Origin: Sphingomonas sp. S2M10
GTDB taxonomy: Bacteria; Pseudomonadota; Alphaproteobacteria; Sphingomonadales; Sphingomonadaceae
Length of the DNA: 64,000 nucleotides
Assembly: GCF_012650175.1 (NCBI RefSeq)
Contig: NZ_JAAILI010000080.1
Location: 1 to 64,000, forward strand
Direction: 5' to 3'
The notes below the pieces were generated by a model. It was not told where the DNA came from. It searched no databases and worked only from the letters and a program-made list of their open reading frames with translations. Position 1 is the stretch's first letter, and each line of letters starts with the position of its first letter. The position numbers and the translations under genes were made by a program. Shown here one piece after another: positions 24,675-33,044 of the stretch.

Positions 24675-26246
24675 TCAGCGCCGGGCGGGTTCCAGCCGGA
24701 GCAGCAGCACGTCGTTGGTCTGGAGCGGCAGCTTGACGGTCAGCGTGCCGCTCCTGGGCACGGTCACGGTCTCGTCGCGCTCGGGGAGGTCGCGAGTGAG
24801 CTGCTGGAGCTGCGCGACCTGCGCGTCGCTCAGCGCCTTGGGCATCTGCCAGTCGATATAGGTCGAAAAGGCATCGTTGTGGCGATAGCCGGTGCGGAAC
24901 AGGCGCAGCGTGTAGGTCCCCGGTCGCAGATGCGCGAGCTGGACGGACGCGGGCGCCTCCGCCTTTGCAGGCACCAGCTTGCCGTAGAAGGAGCGGTTGC
25001 TCACCGGCTGTTGGGGCTGGTGCCAGTCCCACAGCACGAGCGAAAGCTTGGCGCCGTCGACCGCGGCGATGCTGTGCGCGTCGCCGGTGGGGACTTCGCG
25101 GCCCTGGAGCGCGTTGAGATATTTGTAGGCGAACCAGGCGGGCTTGCGGATGCCCTGCGGGTTCATCAGCCCGAAGCCGCCCTCGAACGGCGCGGTGGGC
25201 GGGCCCGGCTCCTCGAACAGGTCGCTGAACGTCCAGTAGCTCATGCCCTGGACGACGCCGTGCACGGCCTTGAGCTTGGTGAGGATATAGGCCGCGCTGA
25301 CATAGGAATCATGGACCAGGTCGCGCGGCGTGTAGCTGGTGCTCCACTCGGTGAAATAGAGCGGCAGGTTCGGAAAGGGCGAGGCGGCGATCTCCCGGCG
25401 CACCTTGCGCACGTCGCCGACGATCGCGTCGGGCGAGGGGGAGAGCTTGGTATCCTGCTTGCCCTGCTCGTCGAGGAAGCCGCCGTCGACGCCGTAGGTG
25501 TGCGTGGTGACGAAATCGACCGGGGTGCCGCGCTTGTGCATGTCGGCAAGGAATTCGGGCACCCAGGCGGCGCCGGCGGTGGAGGGGCCGCCCACCCGCA
25601 GCGTGGGGTCCACCGCCTTGATCGCGCGGGCGCTGACATCGTACAGGTCGAAATAGGCCTTCTGGTCGGCCTTTTCCCAGAAGCCGTCGAGATTGGGCTC
25701 GTTCCACACCTCAAAGAACCAGCTGCGCACCTCGTCGCGGCCATAGCGCTGCTGCGCATGGCGGACAAAGGCGGTGATCAGGTCGCGCCAGCCGCCGAGC
25801 TCGGGGTGCGAGGTATTGCCCTTCCAGTAGAAGATCGAATTGTCCGACGTCTTCAGCGCCTCCGGGGTGAAGCCGAGTTCGACGAACGGCTTGAGCCCCC
25901 GCGCCAGCAGCTTGTCGTACAGCGCGTCGATGCCGCGCCAGTCGTAGACGAGCGTGCCGTTCTCGCGCTTCACCGTGCCGAGCACGTCGTGGAACAGCGC
26001 GTGGAAGCGGACATAGCGGAAGCCGAGCTCGTCACGGGTGGTGCGCAGCTGCGCCATCGAATCGTCGCGGCGGAGCGTGCCGGGATAATCCGAGCCGATC
26101 GACAGATCGAAGAATCGGTCGACCGGCGCCGCGGCGGTGGCGACGTCGACGCGGACGGTGCGGGTGGGCGCCTGGGCGGCTGCCTGCAAGGGCGCGAGCG
26201 CGAGCAGCAGGCCGCCGAGTGCGATCGGCAATGCGTAGTGGGTCAA
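24675..26246 (-). CDS. GH39-family glycosidase (beta-xylosidase type)
   Basis: The 523-residue secreted enzyme starts at a TTG (26246) with AGGAGAAG eight bases upstream and a signal peptide (THYALPIALGGLLLALAPLQAAAQA). The retaining GH39 fold is recognisable: FRYVRFHALFHDV (about 75-87), the acid/base Glu in FFEVWNEPNLDGFW (about 178-191), the nucleophile Glu in LYFTEWSTSYTPRD (about 293-306), then a C-terminal beta-sandwich. The family removes xylose, or in some members other sugars, from non-reducing ends. It runs in the same direction as the halogenase and receptor genes and lies 43 bases downstream of the halogenase, so they may share a transcript. Confidence 0.88.
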   Translation of the reverse strand: MTHYALPIALGGLLLALAPLQAAAQAPTRTVRVDVATAAAPVDRFFDLSIGSDYPGTLRRDDSMAQLRTTRDELGFRYVRFHALFHDVLGTVKRENGTLVYDWRGIDALYDKLLARGLKPFVELGFTPEALKTSDNSIFYWKGNTSHPELGGWRDLITAFVRHAQQRYGRDEVRSWFFEVWNEPNLDGFWEKADQKAYFDLYDVSARAIKAVDPTLRVGGPSTAGAAWVPEFLADMHKRGTPVDFVTTHTYGVDGGFLDEQGKQDTKLSPSPDAIVGDVRKVRREIAASPFPNLPLYFTEWSTSYTPRDLVHDSYVSAAYILTKLKAVHGVVQGMSYWTFSDLFEEPGPPTAPFEGGFGLMNPQGIRKPAWFAYKYLNALQGREVPTGDAHSIAAVDGAKLSLVLWDWHQPQQPVSNRSFYGKLVPAKAEAPASVQLAHLRPGTYTLRLFRTGYRHNDAFSTYIDWQMPKALSDAQVAQLQQLTRDLPERDETVTVPRSGTLTVKLPLQTNDVLLLRLEPARR

Positions 26247-26289
26247 GACATCTTCTCCTGGCGTTCGGATCGGTACAGCGCGGGCGGCT

Positions 26290-27789
26290 TCACGCGGCAT
26301 CAGCCCGGCAGGTTTTCTCGACCAAATGGTCATGCGCGGGCAAGCGAGGGAGCGCGGCTTCCAGCACCGCGCGGCGCTGCGCGAACAGCTGCGCCAGCGC
26401 GTCGAGCGGCGGTCGGTCGGCGCTGGGCTCATGATGACGCGGGATCCGCCCCTGGCCGAGCAGCACCGCCACCCAGCTTGCCTCCGCGTGCGACTCCCGG
26501 TCGTACAGCGGCACCCGCCCCATCGCGTCCCAAAGCGCCAGCTTGTGCGCGAGGCTGTCCGGCAGCGTCATCGCCGCCATGTCGCGCCAGAAGGGCTCCG
26601 GACGCCGGCTGATGCAATAATGGGCGATCAGGAAATCACGGATCCGCTCATATTGGCCGATCGTCTTGCGGTTATATTCGGCGACGATGGCGGGATCGGC
26701 GCGCCCGGTGCCCGGCAGCAATTCCACCAGGTCGACGAGCCCGGTCTGCACCAGCTGGAGGCTGGTGGATTCGAGCGGTTCCATGAACCCCGCCGCCAGA
26801 CCGATCGCGACGACATTGTGGGCCCAGAAACGGTCGCGCCGGCCGGTGGTGAACCGCAGCGGACGCGGATCGCCGATCGCGTCTCCATCGAGGTTCGCCG
26901 CGAGCCGCGCGGCGGCTTCGTCGTCCGACAGATAGGCGCTGCTGTACACCAGCCCGTTCCCGGTGCGGTGCTGAAGCGGGATGCGCCATTGCCAGCCGAC
27001 GGCATGCGCGGTGGAGCGCGTGAAGGGCGTGAAGCGGCCGGCGCGCGCGCAGCCCTGCGCCAGCGCGCGATCGGCGGGCAGCCAGCGCGACCAATCGACG
27101 AACGGCGTATCGAGCGCCTGGCCCAGCAGGCGGCTGGCGAAGCCGGTGCAGTCGATGAACAGGTCCCCCGCAAGCCGACGCTCGCCTTCGAGCAGAAGGG
27201 CGGTCAGATCGCCGCTCTCGGGGTCGCGCTCGGCGGTGACGATGCGCCCTTCGACGCGGGTTACGCCGCGTGCCTCGGCATAATCGCGCAGCAGGCGGGC
27301 GTAGAGGCCGGCGTCGAAATGATAGGCATAGCTATATTCGGCAGCTTCGCCGCGCAGCGCCTCGGGCGGCGCGAAGCGATCCTGGCCTGCCGCACGGGCC
27401 GGCATCGACCAGGCGTCGATCGGCTTTGCGATGCGACCGGCGGCGCGCAACCGGTGCCAGTGATGGTGCGGCGCGACTCCCTCGATCGGCGGGCCGAAAT
27501 CGCCGAAGCCGTGGAAGTGGCGATTGCCGGTTTCGCCCCAGTCGACGAACTCGATACCGAGCTTGAAGCTGCCTTGCGTTGCGGCGACGAAATCGGGCTC
27601 GTGCAGGCCTAGCAGCCGGTTGAAATGCTGGAGGATGGGGATGGTCGCCTCGCCCACCCCGATCGTGCCGATCGCATCGGATTCGACCAGCGTAATGCGC
27701 GTGTCCGGTGCCGGCCGCAGCCGAGCAAACAACGCCGCGGCCATCCAGCCCGCGCTGCCGCCGCCCGCGATGATGATGTGCTGCGCCAC
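26290..27789 (-). CDS. Flavin-dependent tryptophan-halogenase-family protein
   Basis: A 499-residue FAD protein. FAD-binding GGGSAGWMAAALFA is at the N-terminus (about 8-21). The catalytic Lys is in GSFKLGIEFVDW (about 75-86), the halogenase signature WxWxIP appears as GWQWRIPL (about 264-271), and the conserved Glu is in GFMEPLESTSLQL (about 327-339). These features define enzymes that make HOCl or HOBr from FADH2, O2 and halide and pass it via Lys. A GTG start at 27789 is used; the ribosome site is weak. It follows a TonB receptor gene by 110 bases. Such receptor-halogenase pairs are common in Caulobacter and sphingomonads, and their substrate is generally unproven. Free tryptophan should not be assumed. 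Confidence 0.85.
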   Translation of the reverse strand: MAQHIIIAGGGSAGWMAAALFARLRPAPDTRITLVESDAIGTIGVGEATIPILQHFNRLLGLHEPDFVAATQGSFKLGIEFVDWGETGNRHFHGFGDFGPPIEGVAPHHHWHRLRAAGRIAKPIDAWSMPARAAGQDRFAPPEALRGEAAEYSYAYHFDAGLYARLLRDYAEARGVTRVEGRIVTAERDPESGDLTALLLEGERRLAGDLFIDCTGFASRLLGQALDTPFVDWSRWLPADRALAQGCARAGRFTPFTRSTAHAVGWQWRIPLQHRTGNGLVYSSAYLSDDEAAARLAANLDGDAIGDPRPLRFTTGRRDRFWAHNVVAIGLAAGFMEPLESTSLQLVQTGLVDLVELLPGTGRADPAIVAEYNRKTIGQYERIRDFLIAHYCISRRPEPFWRDMAAMTLPDSLAHKLALWDAMGRVPLYDRESHAEASWVAVLLGQGRIPRHHEPSADRPPLDALAQLFAQRRAVLEAALPRLPAHDHLVEKTCRADAA

Positions 27790-27899
27790 GTGTACGTTGG
27801 TCCCGAGCTGCCGTGTGTCGGCCAGCCTAGGCGGGTTCGGCCGACAAAGAAATGCGCCCCCGAAGGCCTTGCGGCGTCCGGGGGCGGAGGTGGAGGAAG

Positions 27900-30800
27900 T
27901 TAGAAGACCGAGCGGACCAGGAAGGCGAAGCGCCGGTCCGTATCCGTCCAGCTGTAGCGCGGCTTGAGATCCGGATCGCCCACGTCGAGGAAGGTCCGCG
28001 AGTTGAGCAGGTTGGTGCCCTGCACGCCGATCTTCACATGGCGCGTGATCGAGTAGAGGATCGACGCGTCGAGCTGGCCGTAGGACTCCGACCAGACCGG
28101 GAAGTTGATGTTCGCGGCCGAGGTCGTCAGCAGATAGTTCGAACGCCAGTTGTAGGCGGCGCGCGCCGAGATGCCGTACTTCTCGTAGATCAGGGCTGCG
28201 TTGTACGAGTATTTGGACAGGCCCTCGAGCGGCAGTTCCTTGCCCGCGCCGGCGGTCTGGTTGGCGTCGAACACGTTGATCGCCGTGTTCCTGCCGCCCG
28301 ACGAATCGACGATGGTGTAGTTGCCCTGGAAGCCCAGGCCCGACAGCGCACCCGGCAGCATGTCGAAGAACTGCGTGTAGCTGAACTCGACGCCCTTGAT
28401 CTTGCCGCTGGAGCCGTTGGTCAGCTGCGTGACGTCGAAGGTGAGCGTCTGGCCGTTGCTGGTGAACTGGCGCTCGGTGGTGCCGGCGAAGATATAGTTG
28501 CTGATGTCCTTGTAGAAGGCTGCGACGGTGATGCTGTTGGCGCGCCCGAAATACCATTCGAGGCTGGCATCGAACTGGTTGGAACGCGTCGGCTTCAGGT
28601 TCGGATTGCCCGCGGTGCCGGTGAACGGCGTGATGCGGCCGTTGATCCCGGTGCCCGTCGCCACCGCCGCATCGGGCGTGCTCGCGAAGTTGTAGCCCAG
28701 CTGCACATAGGGGTTGAGCTGCGCGAAGGTGGGACGCGAGATCGCCTTGCCCGCGGCGAGGCGGAGCTGAAGATTGTCCTTCACGAAGAAGCGCAGGTTC
28801 AGCGTCGGCAGCACGTCGGTATAGGCGTTGCTGGCGCTGGTGGTCACGCCCAGCGAGCCCTGGGCAAATGCCTGCGCCGAGGTGAAGGTCGCGCAGTCGG
28901 CGGCGGTGGTCGGCTGGCCGTCGCGCGGGCCGCCGACGATGGTGGTGCCCGGAACGCAGGTGCCGCTCGGATAGGCGGGCAGCGAAGCACCCGAGCCGAC
29001 TGCCGAGATCTCGGTACGGATCACGCGCACGCCGATATTGCCGTCGAAATGGCCGATCGGGCTGGTGTCCATGCCGAAGCGCGCGACCAGATAGCCGGCA
29101 TAGGTGCGCTCGGTCTGGTCGTTGACGCCGCCGCCCGACAGGCCGGAGACGCTGACGTCGCTGTTATAGGGGCGCCAGCTCTTGCTCACATATTGCAGAT
29201 AGTCGGCATAGGCCGCCGCGGGGCTGCGCTCGACGAGGCCGGCCGAGGGGAACCAGAAGCCGGCGCCCGGCGACGCCACCTTACCGCGGAAGAAGTTGTT
29301 GTAGTTGATCAGCTGCGTCTGGCTGGGCAGGCCGGGGTTCTGCGCACCGCCGGCAAAGCCGGTGGGCGGCGTGGTGGGAGCAAATCCGGTCTGGGTCAGA
29401 TAGACCGGCGTGCCGGGATCCCAATACTGCGCCGAAAGTTCGCCCCAGTTGTAGCCGGTCTGGCGGGTGATGGCGTTGCGGTCGGTGTAGCGGCCGCCAA
29501 CCTTGAGCGAGCGCAGGAAGCCTTCGTCGAACTTGTATTCGACATCGGCGCGACCCGACCATTCCTGCGCTTCATTGTCTTCCAGATGGTCCATCGCCGC
29601 GGCCCACCAATAGTCGCTCTGGTTGGTCAGCGAGCCGCCCGAGGTGGTCGGCGAAATCACCAGCTTGGGATCGTCCCCGCTGAAGTTGAAGTCGAACGTC
29701 GCCGGCGTATTGGTCTGCGTGAACACCGTCATGCTGCTCACCTGCGCCGTCGACTTCACATATTGCAGGTCGCCGGTCACGGTCCAGTGCGTGTCGGGAG
29801 TCCAGCGCAGGTTGCCGGAGAAATCCTGGGTGCGCTTGCGCTGGTAGCCCGAACGCGTGTCGAGGTTGAGCTGGCGATTGGCGATGACGCCGGACACGAG
29901 CTCGTTGTTCGGGCCGAACTTGTAGGAGGGGTCGTCGGTCGGCGGGGTGCCGTTGTCGCCGATCGCATATTCGATGTCGCGCGGCGTCGCCTGGGCGATC
30001 AGCGCCTCGGCGGTGAAGGTCAGCGTGTCGCTCGGCTTCCACTGGAACGAGCCGTCGAACGCGGTACGCTTCTGCTGCCAATCGATGCGGCGCAGGCCCA
30101 TATTGGCGGGGATATAGACGTTGCTGCCCGCGGGCAGGCCGCCCTGCGCGGCGGTCAGCGTGCCGCGATCATAGCGACCGTTGGAGATGCTGTCCGTACG
30201 GTTGCCGATGTTGTTGATCGAGTAGCTGAGCAGCAGGCCCATCTCGCCGAGCGGGGTGTTCCAGCGGCCGCTGGCGAGGCCGTTGCCCGACCAATAGGCC
30301 TTCTTGCGCAGATCGGCATAGTTGACGTCGCCCGACAGCGCGAAGACATAGCCCGGCGCGTCGAAGGGCTTGCGGGTGCGCAGGTTGACGATGCCGCCGA
30401 TGCCGCCTTCGACCAGATCGGCCGAGGGGTTCTTGAACACGTCGACACCGACCAGCAGGTCCGACGAGACGTCCTCGAACGACAGGCCGCGACCGTTGTT
30501 CGCCGAGAAGACGTCGCGGCCGTTGAGCTCCGAACGGACCCAGGACAGGCCGCGGACGAAGACGCCGCCGCCTTCGGACGAGAGACGCGCGGGGTCGCGA
30601 TTTTCGTTGGTGCGCTGGAGCGTCACGCCCGGCACGCGCTGCAGCGCTTCGGAGACCGAGCGGTCGGGCAGGGCGCCGATGTCCTGCGCGGTGATCGAGT
30701 CGACGACCTGTTCGGCGTCGCGCTTGCGGTTGCGCGCGCTCTGCAGCGAGGCGCGGATGCCGGTGACGACGATCGCCTGGGTGTCGTCGACCTGCGTGCC

Positions 30801-30980
30801 GTCGGTCTGGCCGTCGCCGGTCTGAGTGGCGGACTCGCTGCCCTGCGGCGCGGCCGCTGCCGTCTGGGCGAGCGCGGCGCCCGGCACGCTCAGCAGTGAC
30901 AACGTTGCCAGCGAAGCGCCGGCGCGCAGCCAAGCGGTGATCGACGACTCATGCGAAGATGATGTGAAGCGGTTGGTCAC
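27900..30980 (-). CDS. Large TonB-dependent receptor of the glycan locus
   Basis: The 1026-residue receptor starts at GTG 30980 after GAGGGAGGGGACTA, with a signal peptide ending SVPGAALAQ (about 39). A TonB-box-like segment DDTQAIVVTGIRASLQSA (about 66-83) is followed by the plug (SVSEALQRVPGVTLQR, FVRGLSWVRSELNG, DVFKNPSADLVEGGIGGIVNLRT) and a barrel ending RRFAFLVRSVF. This N-terminal pattern belongs to the Caulobacter/Sphingomonas TonB receptors that import oligosaccharides. It precedes the halogenase and GH39 genes on the same strand. Two XylR-like operators lie upstream. Confidence 0.93.
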   Translation of the reverse strand: MTNRFTSSSHESSITAWLRAGASLATLSLLSVPGAALAQTAAAAPQGSESATQTGDGQTDGTQVDDTQAIVVTGIRASLQSARNRKRDAEQVVDSITAQDIGALPDRSVSEALQRVPGVTLQRTNENRDPARLSSEGGGVFVRGLSWVRSELNGRDVFSANNGRGLSFEDVSSDLLVGVDVFKNPSADLVEGGIGGIVNLRTRKPFDAPGYVFALSGDVNYADLRKKAYWSGNGLASGRWNTPLGEMGLLLSYSINNIGNRTDSISNGRYDRGTLTAAQGGLPAGSNVYIPANMGLRRIDWQQKRTAFDGSFQWKPSDTLTFTAEALIAQATPRDIEYAIGDNGTPPTDDPSYKFGPNNELVSGVIANRQLNLDTRSGYQRKRTQDFSGNLRWTPDTHWTVTGDLQYVKSTAQVSSMTVFTQTNTPATFDFNFSGDDPKLVISPTTSGGSLTNQSDYWWAAAMDHLEDNEAQEWSGRADVEYKFDEGFLRSLKVGGRYTDRNAITRQTGYNWGELSAQYWDPGTPVYLTQTGFAPTTPPTGFAGGAQNPGLPSQTQLINYNNFFRGKVASPGAGFWFPSAGLVERSPAAAYADYLQYVSKSWRPYNSDVSVSGLSGGGVNDQTERTYAGYLVARFGMDTSPIGHFDGNIGVRVIRTEISAVGSGASLPAYPSGTCVPGTTIVGGPRDGQPTTAADCATFTSAQAFAQGSLGVTTSASNAYTDVLPTLNLRFFVKDNLQLRLAAGKAISRPTFAQLNPYVQLGYNFASTPDAAVATGTGINGRITPFTGTAGNPNLKPTRSNQFDASLEWYFGRANSITVAAFYKDISNYIFAGTTERQFTSNGQTLTFDVTQLTNGSSGKIKGVEFSYTQFFDMLPGALSGLGFQGNYTIVDSSGGRNTAINVFDANQTAGAGKELPLEGLSKYSYNAALIYEKYGISARAAYNWRSNYLLTTSAANINFPVWSESYGQLDASILYSITRHVKIGVQGTNLLNSRTFLDVGDPDLKPRYSWTDTDRRFAFLVRSVF

Positions 30981-31085
30981 TAGTCCCCTCCCTCGGCGCG
31001 CATTGCGCTCGGTGCAGATGATGAAGCCGGGGCGCTTCATCCAAGGGCGACCACACGGCAGTGCCGGTGTGATCCCGGCATCCGA

Positions 31086-31099
31086 TGTTTGCGCTACCA
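31086..31099 (-). promoter_or_regulatory. XylR-like operator site 1 upstream of the receptor gene
   Basis: TGTTTGCGCTACCA on plus matches the Caulobacter xylose-operator consensus TGNTANCGNTANCA at all but one specified position. It is centred about 110 bases before the receptor start. Confidence 0.5.
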
Positions 31100-31154
31100 T
31101 CGCGTCCGATTTATCGCAACAATTATGTGAAACTGTGGTTCAGGAATAAAAGTG

Positions 31155-31168
31155 CGTTAGCGTTAACA
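31155..31168 (-). promoter_or_regulatory. XylR-like operator site 2 upstream of the receptor gene
   Basis: CGTTAGCGTTAACA on plus matches TGNTANCGNTANCA at all but the first position and is itself nearly palindromic. It lies 69 bases from site 1, between the receptor start and the stop of the SGNH gene, so it most likely controls the receptor transcript. A LacI-family regulator binding both would allow looping. Confidence 0.5.
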
Positions 31169-31194
31169 GGTGATAACGTCATAAAACCAATAGT

Positions 31195-32013
31195 TTAGTG
31201 ATTGCCACTCAACGCGGCAGCGATCGCGCGCGAGGCCACCGGTGCCATTCTGGCATAGCCCGCCGGGAGGGGGTGGATGCCGTCGCGCGTGAATGCCGCG
31301 CCCATCCTTCCGGCGCTGTCGGCAAGCACCGCGTCATAATCGGCAAAGGCGAAGCCTCGGCGCGCGGCGAGGGCGCGGAGTCGTGCGTTGATCGCGCGCA
31401 GCTCGTCGGGCTTGCGTTCCTCCACCACCGCCCGGGCGGCCTCGGTATAGTTGTTCACCGGCAGGATCGCGCACAGCACCACGGCGATGCCATGGGCGTG
31501 CGCGATGTCTGCCATCGCCTCGATATTGGCGACGATCGACTCGGCACTTTCGATCTGCAGGAAGCCGGTCACGTCGTTGACGCCGGCGAGGATCACCACG
31601 GCGCTTGGGTGCAGCGCGACGACGTCCTGCTGGAAGCGGACGAGCATCTGCGCGGTGACCTGGCTGCCGATGCCGCGATTGACATAGGGCTTGCCCGGGA
31701 AGCTCTTCGCGAGATCCCAGCCATCGGTGATCGAGTCGCCCAAAAAGACGACGCGTTGCTCGCCCTTGCGCGGCGGCGGCAGTGCGGCATTGGCAGCGGC
31801 GTAGAGATAGCGCTCGCCGAAATCCTGCATCATGCTGGGCACCAGCCTGGCGCGGAACGGCCCGAGCCAGCGGCCCCAGTCGCGGGTGTCCTCTACGGTG
31901 CGGCGTTCCGGGCTGGAACGATAGGGCGGGTCGCGCTCGGCGGCGGCGGCGAGCAGCAGCGCTGCGGCCGCGAGGCTGGCGACGGCGTGCAGCCGGATGC
32001 GTTGACAGGGCAT
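31195..32013 (-). CDS. SGNH/GDSL hydrolase, secreted
   Basis: The 272-residue protein has a hydrophobic N-terminus (ASLAAAALLLAAAA, a likely signal). The SGNH blocks are complete: block I VVFLGDSITDGWD (about 86-98; nucleophile Ser), block II NRGIGSQ (Gly), block III VILAGVNDVTG (Asn), and block V DGIHPLPAGY (Asp and His, about 248-257). The family includes carbohydrate esterases that remove acetyl groups from xylan and pectin. Beside GH39/GH127 that is the likeliest role, by context only. It lies upstream of the receptor on the same strand, with 214 bases between. Confidence 0.85.
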   Translation of the reverse strand: MPCQRIRLHAVASLAAAALLLAAAAERDPPYRSSPERRTVEDTRDWGRWLGPFRARLVPSMMQDFGERYLYAAANAALPPPRKGEQRVVFLGDSITDGWDLAKSFPGKPYVNRGIGSQVTAQMLVRFQQDVVALHPSAVVILAGVNDVTGFLQIESAESIVANIEAMADIAHAHGIAVVLCAILPVNNYTEAARAVVEERKPDELRAINARLRALAARRGFAFADYDAVLADSAGRMGAAFTRDGIHPLPAGYARMAPVASRAIAAALSGNH

Positions 32014-32154
32014 GATCCCTCCTCCCGATGGTGCGGGCGCTATCGCAGCGCGGGTTTGCCGATGAAAGCGGTTTTCGCGGACAAATGCCAGGTGCGTGCG
32101 GAGGGAGCGCGGCGATGCAGCGCGCGGTAAGATGCGGCGATGGTGGGAAGTCCG

Positions 32155-32231
32155 TGGCAGGGGAGCTCGGATTCGAACCGAGGGCCTTCGGTTTTGGAGA
32201 CCGACGCTCTAACCAGCTGAGCTACACCCCT
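32155..32231 (-). tRNA. tRNA-Trp (anticodon CCA)
   Basis: The minus strand gives a full cloverleaf: acceptor AGGGGTG/CTCCCCT with one U-U mismatch at the sixth pair, D arm GCTC-AGCTGGTTA-GAGC, anticodon stem TCGGT/ACCGA with loop CTCCAAA (anticodon CCA), T arm CTCGG-TTCGAAT-CCGAG, discriminator G and an encoded CCA end. The CCA anticodon reads UGG, tryptophan. Confidence 0.96.
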
Positions 32232-32305
32232 GTGCGGTCCGCCCCTTTATCGGCCGATTCCGCTTCGGGCAAGAGCCAAGATGCGCGCGGCAGGCATTGC
32301 GGGGC

Positions 32306-32343
32306 CAAAAAGAAAGCGCCGCCACGATCTTCGTGACGGCGCC
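32306..32343 (-). terminator. Terminator of the PEP-CTERM gene
   Basis: On the minus strand GCGCCGTCACGA pairs with CGTGGCGGCGC, followed by TTTCTTTTT. It lies about 35 bases after the stop. Between here and the tRNA no gene is visible. Confidence 0.8.
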
Positions 32344-32374
32344 CCCTCTGCAACGGCGAGGATGATTTTTTGTT

Positions 32375-32923
32375 TTAGGCGTTCGCGTAGGTGACGCGCG
32401 TGCGGCGCGCGCGGCGCATGGCTGCACCGGCCAGGCCGAAGCCGCCGATCATCATGCCCCAGGCAGCCGGCTCGGGCACGCCCGACGGGACGAACACGCC
32501 CTGGCCGCCGTACGAACCATTGCCGCGCGAGAAGCCGTTGATGGTGATTTCGTTCTGCACGCCCGCGGTGATCGGCACCGAGTTGGCGAAGACGAACTCG
32601 TTCAGGCCGCTGCCGAAGAAGCCGGTCAGCTGCACGCCGTTGAAGAAGACCGACTTGAGGTCGAGGTCGTTCGCGCCGTTCAGCGTCACGGCGCTGGTGA
32701 TCAGCGAACCGCTCGCCAGACCGTTGGTCGGCAGGGTGAACTGGTAGATGTGGGTGAAGTTGCCGGCAGAAATGCCCGACTGGCCGAAGCTGGTCGAGAT
32801 CGAGCCATCTGCGGCAAGCGCGATGTTCATGTCAGACGGACCGAAATAGGTCTGGGCCTGGGCAGGTGCGACAGCGACAAGCGCTGCGGCGGTGGCAGCC
32901 GCCGCCATAAGCGTACGATACAT
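32375..32923 (-). CDS. PEPxxWA-CTERM sorted secreted protein
   Basis: The 182-residue protein starts MYRTLMAAAATAAALVAVAPAQAQ at 32923, a signal peptide preceded by AAGGGAGAC. The C-terminus is a complete sorting signal: VPEPAAWGMMIGGFGLAGAA then RRARR, the PEPxxWA type of sphingomonads. Such tails are recognised by exosortase, probably for delivery to the envelope or extracellular matrix. The middle is a beta-rich domain (FTHIYQFTLPTNG, LDLKSVFFNGVQLTG) of unknown function with no cysteine. No exosortase gene lies in the window. Confidence 0.9.
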   Translation of the reverse strand: MYRTLMAAAATAAALVAVAPAQAQTYFGPSDMNIALAADGSISTSFGQSGISAGNFTHIYQFTLPTNGLASGSLITSAVTLNGANDLDLKSVFFNGVQLTGFFGSGLNEFVFANSVPITAGVQNEITINGFSRGNGSYGGQGVFVPSGVPEPAAWGMMIGGFGLAGAAMRRARRTRVTYANA

Positions 32924-33044
32924 TCGGGGTGTCTCCCTTAACGGCAAGTGAACCATTGCAGTGCAGGCGAGACCCTTGGCGAGTTCCAAAGTTCCGAGTG
33001 AAAAAAAGGGCTTATGTCCCAATCCGGGAACAGGTCACCGCAAC

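Noticed and set aside
26290..28557. Longer halogenase reading frame to 28557
   Set aside because: The upstream part lies antisense-frame within the receptor gene; the FAD motif begins just after the GTG at 27789.
27852..30899. 1015-codon open frame opposite the third TonB receptor
   Set aside because: Same reason; the minus-strand gene has signal peptide, plug and barrel features.
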